From assembly GCA_000751595.1 (NCBI GenBank), contig CCMH01000006.1, forward strand, positions 124,001 to 188,000: a DNA stretch of 64,000 nucleotides, written 5' to 3'. Of this stretch, positions 45,192 to 53,404 are shown piece by piece. Position 1 is the stretch's first letter; each line of letters opens with the position of its first letter. This stretch comes from Weeksella massiliensis. GTDB taxonomy: Bacteria; Bacteroidota; Bacteroidia; Flavobacteriales; Weeksellaceae. Under the pieces are notes generated by a model. The model worked only from the letters and a program-made list of their open reading frames with translations, was not told the origin of the DNA and did no database searches. Position numbers and translations under genes: made by a program.

Positions 45192-45935
45192 ATGGAGAGT
45201 AAAATAGATCAAATAGACCGAAAGCGTGTTCCGCAACACATTGCCATCATTATGGATGGGAATGGTCGTTGGGCAAAAAAAACTGGACACGAACGAACTT
45301 TCGGACATAAAAATGCCTTGAAAGCAGTACGGTCGGCAATCGAAGCTTGTCGGGAATTGAACATTCCTTACCTTACGCTGTATGCATTTTCATCTGAGAA
45401 TTGGAATCGTCCTAAACTAGAAGTTAGTTTATTGATGACTCTCTTAGCGCAAACTATCCAAAAAGAAATCAAAGAATTACACCAAAACAATGTTCGTCTC
45501 AACGTCATTGGTAATCTAGAGCGCTTACCTAAATCTACCTTAAAAGAATTGAATAAAGGTCTCGAACTCACCCAAAACAACACTGGGTCTACCCTAACGT
45601 TGGCGTTGAGTTACGGATCGAAAGAAGAAATATTATCAGCAACCAAATCGATTGCTCAAGCCTACAAAAACGGAGAAATTAACCTAGAAGATATTGACGA
45701 ACATCTGTTCGAGCAACATCTTTATACGCACCAAATGCCTATGGTCGATCTAATGATCAGAACAAGTGGTGAAGCGCGTATAAGTAATTTCTTGCTTTGG
45801 CAAATAGCCTATGCCGAACTGTATTTTACCGATACACTTTGGCCCGATTTTACCCACGAGAGCTTGTACGAAGCAGTGCTAAGCTATCAAGGGCGAGAAA
45901 GAAGATTTGGTAAAACAAGTGAACAATTAATCTAG
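45192..45935 (+). CDS. uppS: isoprenyl transferase (undecaprenyl diphosphate synthase)
   Basis: 247 residues. HIAIIMDGNGRWAKK (catalytic Asp22), RSAIEACRELNIPYLTLYAFSSENW, and the C-terminal MPMVDLMIRTSGEARISNF are the family motifs. It adds isoprene units to farnesyl diphosphate to make the C55 carrier for peptidoglycan and surface glycans. It lies eight bases after DUF6089 and 20 before bamA. Confidence 0.95.
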   Translation: MESKIDQIDRKRVPQHIAIIMDGNGRWAKKTGHERTFGHKNALKAVRSAIEACRELNIPYLTLYAFSSENWNRPKLEVSLLMTLLAQTIQKEIKELHQNNVRLNVIGNLERLPKSTLKELNKGLELTQNNTGSTLTLALSYGSKEEILSATKSIAQAYKNGEINLEDIDEHLFEQHLYTHQMPMVDLMIRTSGEARISNFLLWQIAYAELYFTDTLWPDFTHESLYEAVLSYQGRERRFGKTSEQLI

Positions 45936-45955
45936 TTTTCTAGAAGTACAAAGGT

Positions 45956-48487
45956 ATGAGAAAAATAACATGGTCTATGTGGATGTTAGGGGCTTACCTA
46001 ACCGTAGTAAATGCGCAAGTGAACGACAGTATTCCTGCTGCAGTAGAACAAACTACCGCCACGCCACAAGATTTTAGTAATTTAAATAATGTCCGCACGT
46101 TCATCCTAAAAGATGTACAACTAACAGGCGACACAAAGTTTTCTAAGAATCAAATCTTGCGATTCGCAGGGTTTTCTTTGGGAGATGAAATAGAAATTCC
46201 GGGAACAAAAATAAACAATGCCGTAAAAAAATTATGGCGTTCTAAGATGTTCTCTGACATCAATGTTTATGTAAGTTCTGTGCAAGGAAACGAAGTTGTT
46301 TTAGAACTCAATTTACTCGGTTTACCCGAATTAGAGGCGATTAATATTAGTGGTATAAAAAAATCACAACGCGACGAGGTTATCAAAAAGAATAAACTCG
46401 ATCCTGGAGTGAAGATTACCAATAATTTATTGAATCAGACCCGAAACAACATCAAAGAATATTACGTACAAAAAGGATTTCCAGAACCTGTCATTACGAT
46501 TAATCGTACCAAAACAGACGGCGACAAAGAAAATCTTGATGTAAAAGTAGATCGTGGACCGCGCGTAAAAATCAAAAACATCGTTTTCGAAGGAAACAAT
46601 GAACTTTCGGATGCTAAATTGCGTAAAGCAATGAAGGATACGAAACGCAAATCGATCAACTTCTTCAAACCATCTAAATTAATTGATGAAAAATACCAAG
46701 ATGACCTGAAGAAAGTGGTAGAAAAATATAAATCGGTTGGTTTCCGCGATGCGAAAATTATTTCGGATAGTATCGAGAAAGTTTCTAATGATCGAGTTAT
46801 TGTCCATATTAAGGTTGACGAAGGAAAACCTTATTATTTAGGAAACATTACTTTTGCTGGGAATTCAGTTTTCACATCAGATCAATTAGCGCGGGTTTTT
46901 TCTTACAAAACAGGTGATCGATATGATGCGGTTGGAATCAATAAAAAAGTAACCGGATCTGAAAAAGATGATGACATCAAAACTCTGTATATGGATGATG
47001 GGTATCTCTTTGCCAATGTAATTCCTATCGAAAAAAATATCCAAAATGATGTTATCGATCTAGAGATAAAAATCAACGAAGGAACACAAGCAACCATCAA
47101 CCGAGTTACAATTTCGGGGAATACAGAAGCGCACGATCATATCCTCTACCGTGAGTTGCGTACACAACCTGGAGATTTGTTTTCTAAGTCGAATATCAAA
47201 CGTACGATGTACGAATTGGCTGCTACAAGTTATTTAGAGCCAACGCAAATCGTGCCTGATGTACAACCGAATTTCGAGAACAATACAGTGGATATCAACT
47301 GGAAAGTTGCCCCAAAATCTTCGTCGCAAGTAGAGTTGCAAGGAGGATACGGTGGAGGAACCTTCATCGGAACTTTAGGATTGACCTTCGGGAACTTCTC
47401 TATCGGAAATATCTTCAATCGTAAGGCTTGGAAACCTGTTCCATTAGGAGACGGACAGCAATTATCGCTCCGTGCACAAGCAGGTTATGGTTACCAAAAC
47501 TATAGCTTCTCGTTTGTAGAACCTTGGATCGGAGGAAAACGCCCTACATCGCTTTCTACCTCATTCTACTACTCGCGTTATAACTATCGTGACAACCATA
47601 ATGAGCGTATAAAACTGAACATTATCGGGGGAAGTGTAGGGTTGAGTAAATTACTCACGTGGCCAGATGATTATTTCCGTTTAAGCCACTCAATCTCATT
47701 CCAACAGTATGATTATGAAAACTATAACCTATTTACTGCAGGGAATATTAACTATTCGAATGGTAAATCGAACAATATAAATTACACAATCGGATTGTCG
47801 CGTAATTCTGCAGGTCCGAACCAGATTTTCCCTCAAGGAGGATCAGATTTCAGTGTCAATGCGACCATGACTTTCCCTTATTCTTTGGTGAATAATAAAG
47901 ATTATAAAAAACTAACGCCACAAGAGAAAATCGAATGGTTAGAATATTATAAAATCAAAGTAAAAGGAAACTGGTACAAAGAACTAATCGGGAAATTAGT
48001 TGCGCGTTTGGGAGCTGAGTTTGGATATTTAGGATCCTATAATCACGACATCGGGACCATTCCGTTCGAGCGATTCTATATCGGAGGTACCGGACTGATG
48101 CAACAACGCTTTGATGGTCGAGAAATCATTCCATTACGTGGATACGAAGATTCTACCAACTCAGGAGGACGTGTAAACGAAGACATTACCCCAGAAGGTG
48201 GTGGAGCGATTTATAACAAATTCCTTTTCGAGTTGCGCTATCCAATCACGATGAGCCAAAGTGCCAACATTTTCGCTTTAGCTTTTGCCGAGGCCGGAAA
48301 CACTTGGGAAAATGCACGCGAATACAAACCGTTCGAACTTCGTCGTTCTGCGGGTGTAGGAGTACGCGTATTTATGCCTGCCTTTGGTATGTTAGGATTT
48401 GACTTTGGGTATGGATTCGATAAAGCCTTAGGAGCAACCGAACCATCAGGTTGGCAAACACACTTTATTATTGGACAATCTTTTTAA
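45956..48487 (+). CDS. bamA: outer membrane protein assembly factor BamA
   Basis: 843 residues. A signal peptide is followed by about five POTRA domains (about 50-450, repeats with FEGNNELSDAKLRKAM and FAGNSVFTSDQLARVF) and a C-terminal 16-stranded barrel (about 470-843), with the conserved GGTGLMQQRFDGREIIPLRG segment and an aromatic C-terminus ending GQSF. It inserts barrels into the outer membrane. Central gene of the cluster. Confidence 0.94.
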   Translation: MRKITWSMWMLGAYLTVVNAQVNDSIPAAVEQTTATPQDFSNLNNVRTFILKDVQLTGDTKFSKNQILRFAGFSLGDEIEIPGTKINNAVKKLWRSKMFSDINVYVSSVQGNEVVLELNLLGLPELEAINISGIKKSQRDEVIKKNKLDPGVKITNNLLNQTRNNIKEYYVQKGFPEPVITINRTKTDGDKENLDVKVDRGPRVKIKNIVFEGNNELSDAKLRKAMKDTKRKSINFFKPSKLIDEKYQDDLKKVVEKYKSVGFRDAKIISDSIEKVSNDRVIVHIKVDEGKPYYLGNITFAGNSVFTSDQLARVFSYKTGDRYDAVGINKKVTGSEKDDDIKTLYMDDGYLFANVIPIEKNIQNDVIDLEIKINEGTQATINRVTISGNTEAHDHILYRELRTQPGDLFSKSNIKRTMYELAATSYLEPTQIVPDVQPNFENNTVDINWKVAPKSSSQVELQGGYGGGTFIGTLGLTFGNFSIGNIFNRKAWKPVPLGDGQQLSLRAQAGYGYQNYSFSFVEPWIGGKRPTSLSTSFYYSRYNYRDNHNERIKLNIIGGSVGLSKLLTWPDDYFRLSHSISFQQYDYENYNLFTAGNINYSNGKSNNINYTIGLSRNSAGPNQIFPQGGSDFSVNATMTFPYSLVNNKDYKKLTPQEKIEWLEYYKIKVKGNWYKELIGKLVARLGAEFGYLGSYNHDIGTIPFERFYIGGTGLMQQRFDGREIIPLRGYEDSTNSGGRVNEDITPEGGGAIYNKFLFELRYPITMSQSANIFALAFAEAGNTWENAREYKPFELRRSAGVGVRVFMPAFGMLGFDFGYGFDKALGATEPSGWQTHFIIGQSF

Positions 48488-48554
48488 TTTTATTATTTTC
48501 GCACAAAGAAAACCAATTGTTTGGCATAGTTTTCGAAACAACAAAACACATGAT

Positions 48555-49145
48555 ATGAAGAAGTGGATATTTTTATTGCTGATATTTTTTGGGCTAACCC
48601 ATGAAAGCTTTGCTCAACGCTTTTGCTATGTCGATACAGAATTTGTATTGAGTAATTTCCCTGCCTATACCAATGCGCAAACAAGTCTACAAAGACAAAC
48701 CGATGCATGGCAAAAGGAAATCGAACTAAAAAAGGAAGCTGTAGCAAAACTTCAGGCAGAATTCGAAGCAGAAAAAATTCTACTGACCGACGAGCAAGTT
48801 AAAGCCGAACAAAAGAAAATAGAAGATGAACTAACAGCGATTCGTACATTGCAAGACAAACGTTATGGGCCGACAGGTGATCTGATTACCTTGCGCAAAA
48901 GTTTAGTGAAACCGATTCAAGATCAGATTTACAACGCAACCAAACAAGTTGCAGACCGATTAAACTATAGTTTTGTTTTTGATAAAGGAAGTGATTTGAT
49001 CATGATTTATTCAGATCCGAAATTCGATATCAGTCGAGAAGTTCTAAAAATTTTGGTACCAGAAGTATATGATGTTAAACCACAAAAAAACGCAACATCC
49101 AACCAAAAAAATAATAACAATAACCGTTCGGGAAATAGAAGATAA
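48555..49145 (+). CDS. OmpH/Skp-family periplasmic chaperone, first copy
   Basis: 196 residues. A signal peptide (MKKWIFLLLIFFGLTHESFAQ) and RFCYVDTEFVLSNFPAY precede a long coiled coil (about 40-110), with a DRLNYSFVFDKGSDLI end. The last 20 residues are Asn-rich. The OmpH fold is a trimeric chaperone that carries barrel proteins to BamA. The start is the ATG at 48555; the longer frame overlaps bamA and has no signal peptide. Confidence 0.88.
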   Translation: MKKWIFLLLIFFGLTHESFAQRFCYVDTEFVLSNFPAYTNAQTSLQRQTDAWQKEIELKKEAVAKLQAEFEAEKILLTDEQVKAEQKKIEDELTAIRTLQDKRYGPTGDLITLRKSLVKPIQDQIYNATKQVADRLNYSFVFDKGSDLIMIYSDPKFDISREVLKILVPEVYDVKPQKNATSNQKNNNNNRSGNRR

Positions 49146-49195
49146 AAAAAGAAATAACAAACCCGAAAGCATTTTACGTTTAATACATTTAATTT

Positions 49196-49720
49196 ATGAA
49201 TATGAAAAATTTGAAATTTGTCGCTCTATTAACCATGTTTGTTTTTGGTAGCGTTCTAACTTTTGCACAAGACATTGCGCACATCGATTTTAATAAAGTT
49301 TATGATGCAATGCCTGAGTATAAAAAAGCGAATGATGATTACGAAGCTTTAGGCAAAAAACACCAAGGTGAAATAGAAAAAATCGAAGCTTCTTACAAAG
49401 CTTTAATGGATCAAGCACAAAAAGATTTACAAGGAAAATCTCAAGAAGAAGTACAAAAAATCATCGTTGAGAAAAAATACCAAGAGCAAGAACAAGCTAT
49501 CCAACAAAAATTGCAATCATACCGTGAGGCTGCGCAAAAAGAAATGATGGAAAAAGAAAAATCTATGTTCGAGCCTATCTATAACAAAGTAAAAGTTGCA
49601 ATTGATTCTGTTGCGAAAAGAAAAAACATCAAATATGTTTTACCAGAAAACATGGTAATCTACTCAGGTGGTGGATATGACTTGTTTAATGATGTGAAAG
49701 CAGAATTGAAATTAAAATAA
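49196..49720 (+). CDS. OmpH/Skp-family periplasmic chaperone, second copy
   Basis: 174 residues (172 if the second ATG is used). Signal peptide to LTFAQ, then DIAHIDFNKVYDAMPEYKKA, a coiled coil rich in Lys/Glu/Gln, and the ending RKNIKYVLPENMVIYSGGGYDL. It is a paralogue of the preceding gene, 50 bases downstream. Tandem Skp-like genes after bamA are usual in Flavobacteriia. Confidence 0.9.
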   Translation: MNMKNLKFVALLTMFVFGSVLTFAQDIAHIDFNKVYDAMPEYKKANDDYEALGKKHQGEIEKIEASYKALMDQAQKDLQGKSQEEVQKIIVEKKYQEQEQAIQQKLQSYREAAQKEMMEKEKSMFEPIYNKVKVAIDSVAKRKNIKYVLPENMVIYSGGGYDLFNDVKAELKLK

Positions 49721-49740
49721 AAAAATAAACCTTAATTTTG

Positions 49741-49767
49741 AGCCACTAATTATAGTGGCTTTTTTTA
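49741..49767 (+). terminator. terminator of the Skp pair, ending 3 bases before the rfbC ATG
   Basis: AGCCACTA pairs with TAGTGGCT, followed by seven T's; the rfbC start codon is at 49771. Confidence 0.82.
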
Positions 49768-49770
49768 TTT

Positions 49771-50325
49771 ATGAATGCAACAGAAACCTACCTCAAGGGT
49801 TGTTTCGTTATCGAACCGACCGTTTATCAAGATAAAAGAGGATATTTTTTCGAATCGTTTAACGAAAATCATTTAACCGAAATTCTTGGTTTCCGTCCTC
49901 ATTTTGTGCAAGACAACCAATCGCAATCCACTTATGGTGTGGTTCGAGGATTACATCTACAACAAGGTGAATATGCACAAGCAAAACTCGTTCGTGTTCT
50001 CGAAGGTAAAGTGTTGGACGTGGTGGTCGATGTACGAAAAGATTCTTCCACCTACGGAAAAAGTTTTAGCATAGAGCTTTCTGCCGAAAACAATCGCCAG
50101 TTATTTATCCCAAAAGGTTTCTTGCATGGATTTTCGGTTTTGAGTGAACGGGCGACTTTCTTTTATAAATGCGATCAATTCTATCATAAAGATTCAGAAA
50201 ATGGCGTATATCCTCTTGATTTGGATTTGGCAATCGATTGGCAAATTCCGGCAGAAGAAATGATTCTATCCGAAAAAGATCAGGCCGCGCAACGTTTTCT
50301 CGACTTCAAAAATCATCTTGTATGA
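49771..50325 (+). CDS. rfbC: dTDP-4-dehydrorhamnose 3,5-epimerase
   Basis: 184 residues, a cupin-like RmlC fold. Signatures are YFFESFNENHLTEI, FVQDNQSQSTYGVVRGLHLQ (catalytic His in RGLHLQ) and RQLFIPKGFLHGFSVLSE. It makes dTDP-4-keto-L-rhamnose. It overlaps rfbD by four bases. RfbA and RfbB are not beside it; the nucleotidyltransferase at 11.5 kb might fill the RfbA role, but that is a guess. Confidence 0.93.
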   Translation: MNATETYLKGCFVIEPTVYQDKRGYFFESFNENHLTEILGFRPHFVQDNQSQSTYGVVRGLHLQQGEYAQAKLVRVLEGKVLDVVVDVRKDSSTYGKSFSIELSAENNRQLFIPKGFLHGFSVLSERATFFYKCDQFYHKDSENGVYPLDLDLAIDWQIPAEEMILSEKDQAAQRFLDFKNHLV

Positions 50326-51176
50326 AAAGAGTTTTAGTCACCGGTGCAAACGGACAATTGGCGCAAGCCATAGAAAGTGTACAAAAATCGGCAAACGATA
50401 TTCAATTTATTTTCAAGACAGCCAGCGAATTAGACATCAGTAATCGCGATATGCTATTGCGTCATTTCGATGATTATTTGTATGATGCTGTTCTCAACAC
50501 AGCCGCCTATACCGCGGTGGACTTGGCAGAAAGTGAAAAAGAAAAAGCCTATGCTGTAAATGCCTTAGGTGTAGAAAATCTCGCCATTGGGACTGCAAAA
50601 CAAAATATTCCTCTCCTCCATATTTCGACCGATTATGTCTTTTCCGGTAACGAAAATCGTCCGCAAAAAGAAGAAGATCCTTGCGACCCCCAAAATATTT
50701 ATGGGAAAACTAAATTGGCAGGAGAACAATTGGCATTGCAAGCGAATCCCAAAACAATTATTGTGAGAACGGCGTGGTTGTATTCTCGGTTCGGAAATAA
50801 TTTTGTAAAGACCATGTTGCGTTTATTCGATCAGAAAAAGGAAATCAACGTCATCAATGACCAAATTGGTTCGCCAACCAATGCGATAGATTTAGCGAAA
50901 GCCTTAATTCGGATTATCGAAAGCAAACAACCTCACTATGGCGTTTTTCATTATTCTAATGAAGGCGAATGTTCTTGGTATGATTTTGCCCAAGCCATTA
51001 AAAAAGCAACAAATTCTTCGATAGAAATTCATCCTATTGCGACCAAAGATTATCCTACTGCAGCCAAAAGACCAGCTTTCAGTTTACTGGATAAATCAAA
51101 ATTAAAAGAAGTTTATGGTTTGATGATTCCCGAATGGGAAGATAGTTTACGTACTGAAATCAAAGAAATGTTATAA
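50322..51176 (+). CDS. rfbD: dTDP-4-dehydrorhamnose reductase
   Basis: 284 residues, a Rossmann-fold SDR. VTGANGQLAQAI at the N-terminus, ISTDYVFSG near residue 100, and the catalytic Tyr-Lys in NIYGKTKLAGE are the RmlD motifs. It reduces the keto sugar to dTDP-L-rhamnose for surface glycans. The start at 50322 overlaps the rfbC stop (ATGA), giving translational coupling; the longer frame upstream lies inside rfbC. Confidence 0.93.
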   Translation: MKRVLVTGANGQLAQAIESVQKSANDIQFIFKTASELDISNRDMLLRHFDDYLYDAVLNTAAYTAVDLAESEKEKAYAVNALGVENLAIGTAKQNIPLLHISTDYVFSGNENRPQKEEDPCDPQNIYGKTKLAGEQLALQANPKTIIVRTAWLYSRFGNNFVKTMLRLFDQKKEINVINDQIGSPTNAIDLAKALIRIIESKQPHYGVFHYSNEGECSWYDFAQAIKKATNSSIEIHPIATKDYPTAAKRPAFSLLDKSKLKEVYGLMIPEWEDSLRTEIKEML

Positions 51177-51196
51177 TTTTTCCTACCAATATTGAC

Positions 51197-51226
51197 AAAA
51201 AAAGCTCTACAAAATAGAGCTTTTTT
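51197..51226. terminator. bidirectional terminator
   Basis: AAAAAAGCTCTA pairs with TAGAGCTTTTTT around CAAAA, between convergent rfbD and the mevalonate decarboxylase gene. A one-mismatch octamer copy (TTCCTACC) is 10 bases upstream. Confidence 0.88.
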
Positions 51227-51251
51227 CGGATTATATTTTCAATAATTTGCC

Positions 51252-52316
51252 TTAAAAATTTACTCGATCGTGGATATAGTTTCCTTTTTCGCAAAATTGT
51301 TTCAAGTCATTTTCTATAAAATCGTGGACTTCATTGGCAATATCATCGGGGTAAAGCAAATGAATATTTGCGCCAGCATCTAAGGTAAAAAACAACGGAT
51401 TGCCAGTTTCTTTTCGGTAATTCCAAATCGACTCAATCGCCCCAACGGTTTGTGGTTTCATCAACATAAAAGCAGGATCAGAAGTCATCATCATCGCATG
51501 CAAAGTAAGCGCTTCATGTTCTACCATTTTACCAAAAGCAAACACATCTCCGCTTTTGAGGATTGGTAAGAGCTTGGCCAAGTTTTCATTGGCTTCCTCG
51601 AATCTTTTTTCGGCAAACGGATGTCCGTCCATTAACTGATGTCCTACCGTAGAAGATACCGATTTTTCGCCTTCATGAATCAACAAAATCGTATCGTGAA
51701 AATGCATGAAAACGGGATGAATTTCTTGGTTAGGAAATTTCACTGCGTAGAGATTAGAACTATTAGGCACAGCCTTATTTTCACCCCAAACGACCAATCC
51801 TTTGTAGGTCGAACGACAAGCACTACCCGAGCCTAAACGCGCCAAGAAAGATGCTTTTCTATGCGCCTGTTCTTCATTGAGCGGATGCCCCAAATGTCTT
51901 TCTATTTTTATTAAACAATTGGCCAAAGCGCTCATGCCCGACGCCGAAGACGCAATACCAGAACTATGCGGAAAAGAATTGTGGGTATGCACCTCGAATC
52001 TGAAATTTCTCAAGAAAGGAATATAAGCTTCTATGCGTTCGAAAAACTGAATGATTTTTGGTGCGAAATTGGGTTGTAATTCGCCATCTAAAAAAACCTT
52101 CAAATCGAAATCATTGCCTGATTTTGGTTCAAATTTCAGTTCGGTTTCGGTATAACTATTGGTCAACGTATAGCTAATTGATGCATTGGTCGGAATCTGA
52201 TTTTCCTTTTTACCCCAATATTTTATCAATGCGATATTCGACGGACTTTTAGATTTTACGCTTCCGGCAGACAAAACAAGGTTCGCAGGAAGTTGTGAGA
52301 TGAATTGCTGTTCCAT
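51252..52316 (-). CDS. mvaD: diphosphomevalonate decarboxylase
   Basis: 354 residues. SPSNIALIKYWGKK near residue 27 and the GHMP loop FPHSSGIASSASGMSALA (near 115) mark the enzyme, with ARLGSGSACRSTYKG later. It makes isopentenyl diphosphate from diphosphomevalonate with ATP. The ATG at 52316 is used because the upstream TTG lies in the -7 box. A mevalonate kinase-like gene is at 41.4 kb; the pathway genes are split by about 9 kb. Confidence 0.92.
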   Translation of the reverse strand: MEQQFISQLPANLVLSAGSVKSKSPSNIALIKYWGKKENQIPTNASISYTLTNSYTETELKFEPKSGNDFDLKVFLDGELQPNFAPKIIQFFERIEAYIPFLRNFRFEVHTHNSFPHSSGIASSASGMSALANCLIKIERHLGHPLNEEQAHRKASFLARLGSGSACRSTYKGLVVWGENKAVPNSSNLYAVKFPNQEIHPVFMHFHDTILLIHEGEKSVSSTVGHQLMDGHPFAEKRFEEANENLAKLLPILKSGDVFAFGKMVEHEALTLHAMMMTSDPAFMLMKPQTVGAIESIWNYRKETGNPLFFTLDAGANIHLLYPDDIANEVHDFIENDLKQFCEKGNYIHDRVNF

Positions 52317-52322
52317 AGCTTG

Positions 52323-52330
52323 CAAAATTA
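52323..52330 (-). promoter_or_regulatory. -7 box of mvaD within the upstream gene's stop
   Basis: On the minus strand TAATTTTG contains the stop codon of the epimerase gene and ends six bases before the mvaD ATG, suggesting leaderless transcription. Confidence 0.5.
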
Positions 52331-53320
52331 CTGTTTTAGTTTTTGATATTGATCGAAATGATGAGCAATTGCTTTTTCTACCGAAATAAAATTATACGAA
52401 AGTTTCTCTTTTACTTTAGTATTATCGTACACACTCATCTGGGTGATTGCTTCTAATGTACCTTTGTCGAGCGAAGGTAATCCTATCAATCGTCCGATTT
52501 TAGATAAATAATGAACGGTGTATAAAAAAGAAGTAGGGATTTTTCTTATTTTTTTATCATAATACGAAGCCACTTGACCCAAAACCGATTGATACGCTAC
52601 ATTTTCGCTATTGAGCAGAAAACGTTCTTCATATGCTTTTTCTTTTCTCAGTTGCATAATAATTTCTACCACATCGCGAACATCGACAAAACCAGTTCCG
52701 CCGGCCGGAGCAAAGCGATTACTCCAACCTTTCTGAAAGAGCCGTTCACTTTCTCGTTTTCCGTCTAAACTCCCAATAATTATTGAGGGATTGACGATGA
52801 TGGTTTTTAATCCTTCTTGAGAGCCGCGCCAAACTTCCATTTCAGCTTTGAATTTGGTTAACGCATAAGGGCTATGTTTTTTATCGTGATTGAAGTAGGA
52901 ATCTTCGTCAATTTTTTTAGTGATAGGATTTCGATCATCCATGGTTGCAATAGAACTTATATAGATAAATTCTTCGACTTGTGCTTCTATCGCTGCATTG
53001 ACTAAGTTTGTCGTTACTTCTACATTGCTTTCCCAGAGTTGTTTTTTCTTTTTCGGATCGAAACTTACCATTGCTGCAGCATGAAAAATATTTGTTACAC
53101 CTTGCAACAATTCTGGCAAAGAAGGGATATCTAATAAATCGCCCGTTCTCCATTCGATTTTTTGCCAACGATCGCTTGCTTTATTTTGTGTAAAAAAACG
53201 TTCGACTATCGAAATATCCGAATGCTCGCGACGAAAAGCAATAACTTTTTCATATTCACTTGTTAAGCGTAATAATAGGTTGCATCCAACCAAACCGGTT
53301 CCTCCCGTAATAAAAATCAT
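52328..53320 (-). CDS. NAD(P)-dependent epimerase/dehydratase (extended SDR)
   Basis: 330 residues. MIFITGGTGLVGCNLL is the Rossmann GxxGxxG motif, YISSIATMDDR precedes the YALTKFKAE catalytic Tyr-Lys pair. Such proteins act on nucleotide sugars, flavonoid-like substrates or lipids; the substrate is unknown. The start is the ATG at 53320, next to the -7 box TATTTTTG (plus-strand 53324-53331). It is upstream of mvaD by 11 bases, which hints at an isoprenoid-related role. Confidence 0.83.
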   Translation of the reverse strand: MIFITGGTGLVGCNLLLRLTSEYEKVIAFRREHSDISIVERFFTQNKASDRWQKIEWRTGDLLDIPSLPELLQGVTNIFHAAAMVSFDPKKKKQLWESNVEVTTNLVNAAIEAQVEEFIYISSIATMDDRNPITKKIDEDSYFNHDKKHSPYALTKFKAEMEVWRGSQEGLKTIIVNPSIIIGSLDGKRESERLFQKGWSNRFAPAGGTGFVDVRDVVEIIMQLRKEKAYEERFLLNSENVAYQSVLGQVASYYDKKIRKIPTSFLYTVHYLSKIGRLIGLPSLDKGTLEAITQMSVYDNTKVKEKLSYNFISVEKAIAHHFDQYQKLKQ

Positions 53321-53404
53321 TGAACAAAAATAGTGAAATTTTCTTTTTAACATTTTTTTATAATAAATTTATTATGTTTATATCTGTTAAGATAAAATTA
53401 AACC

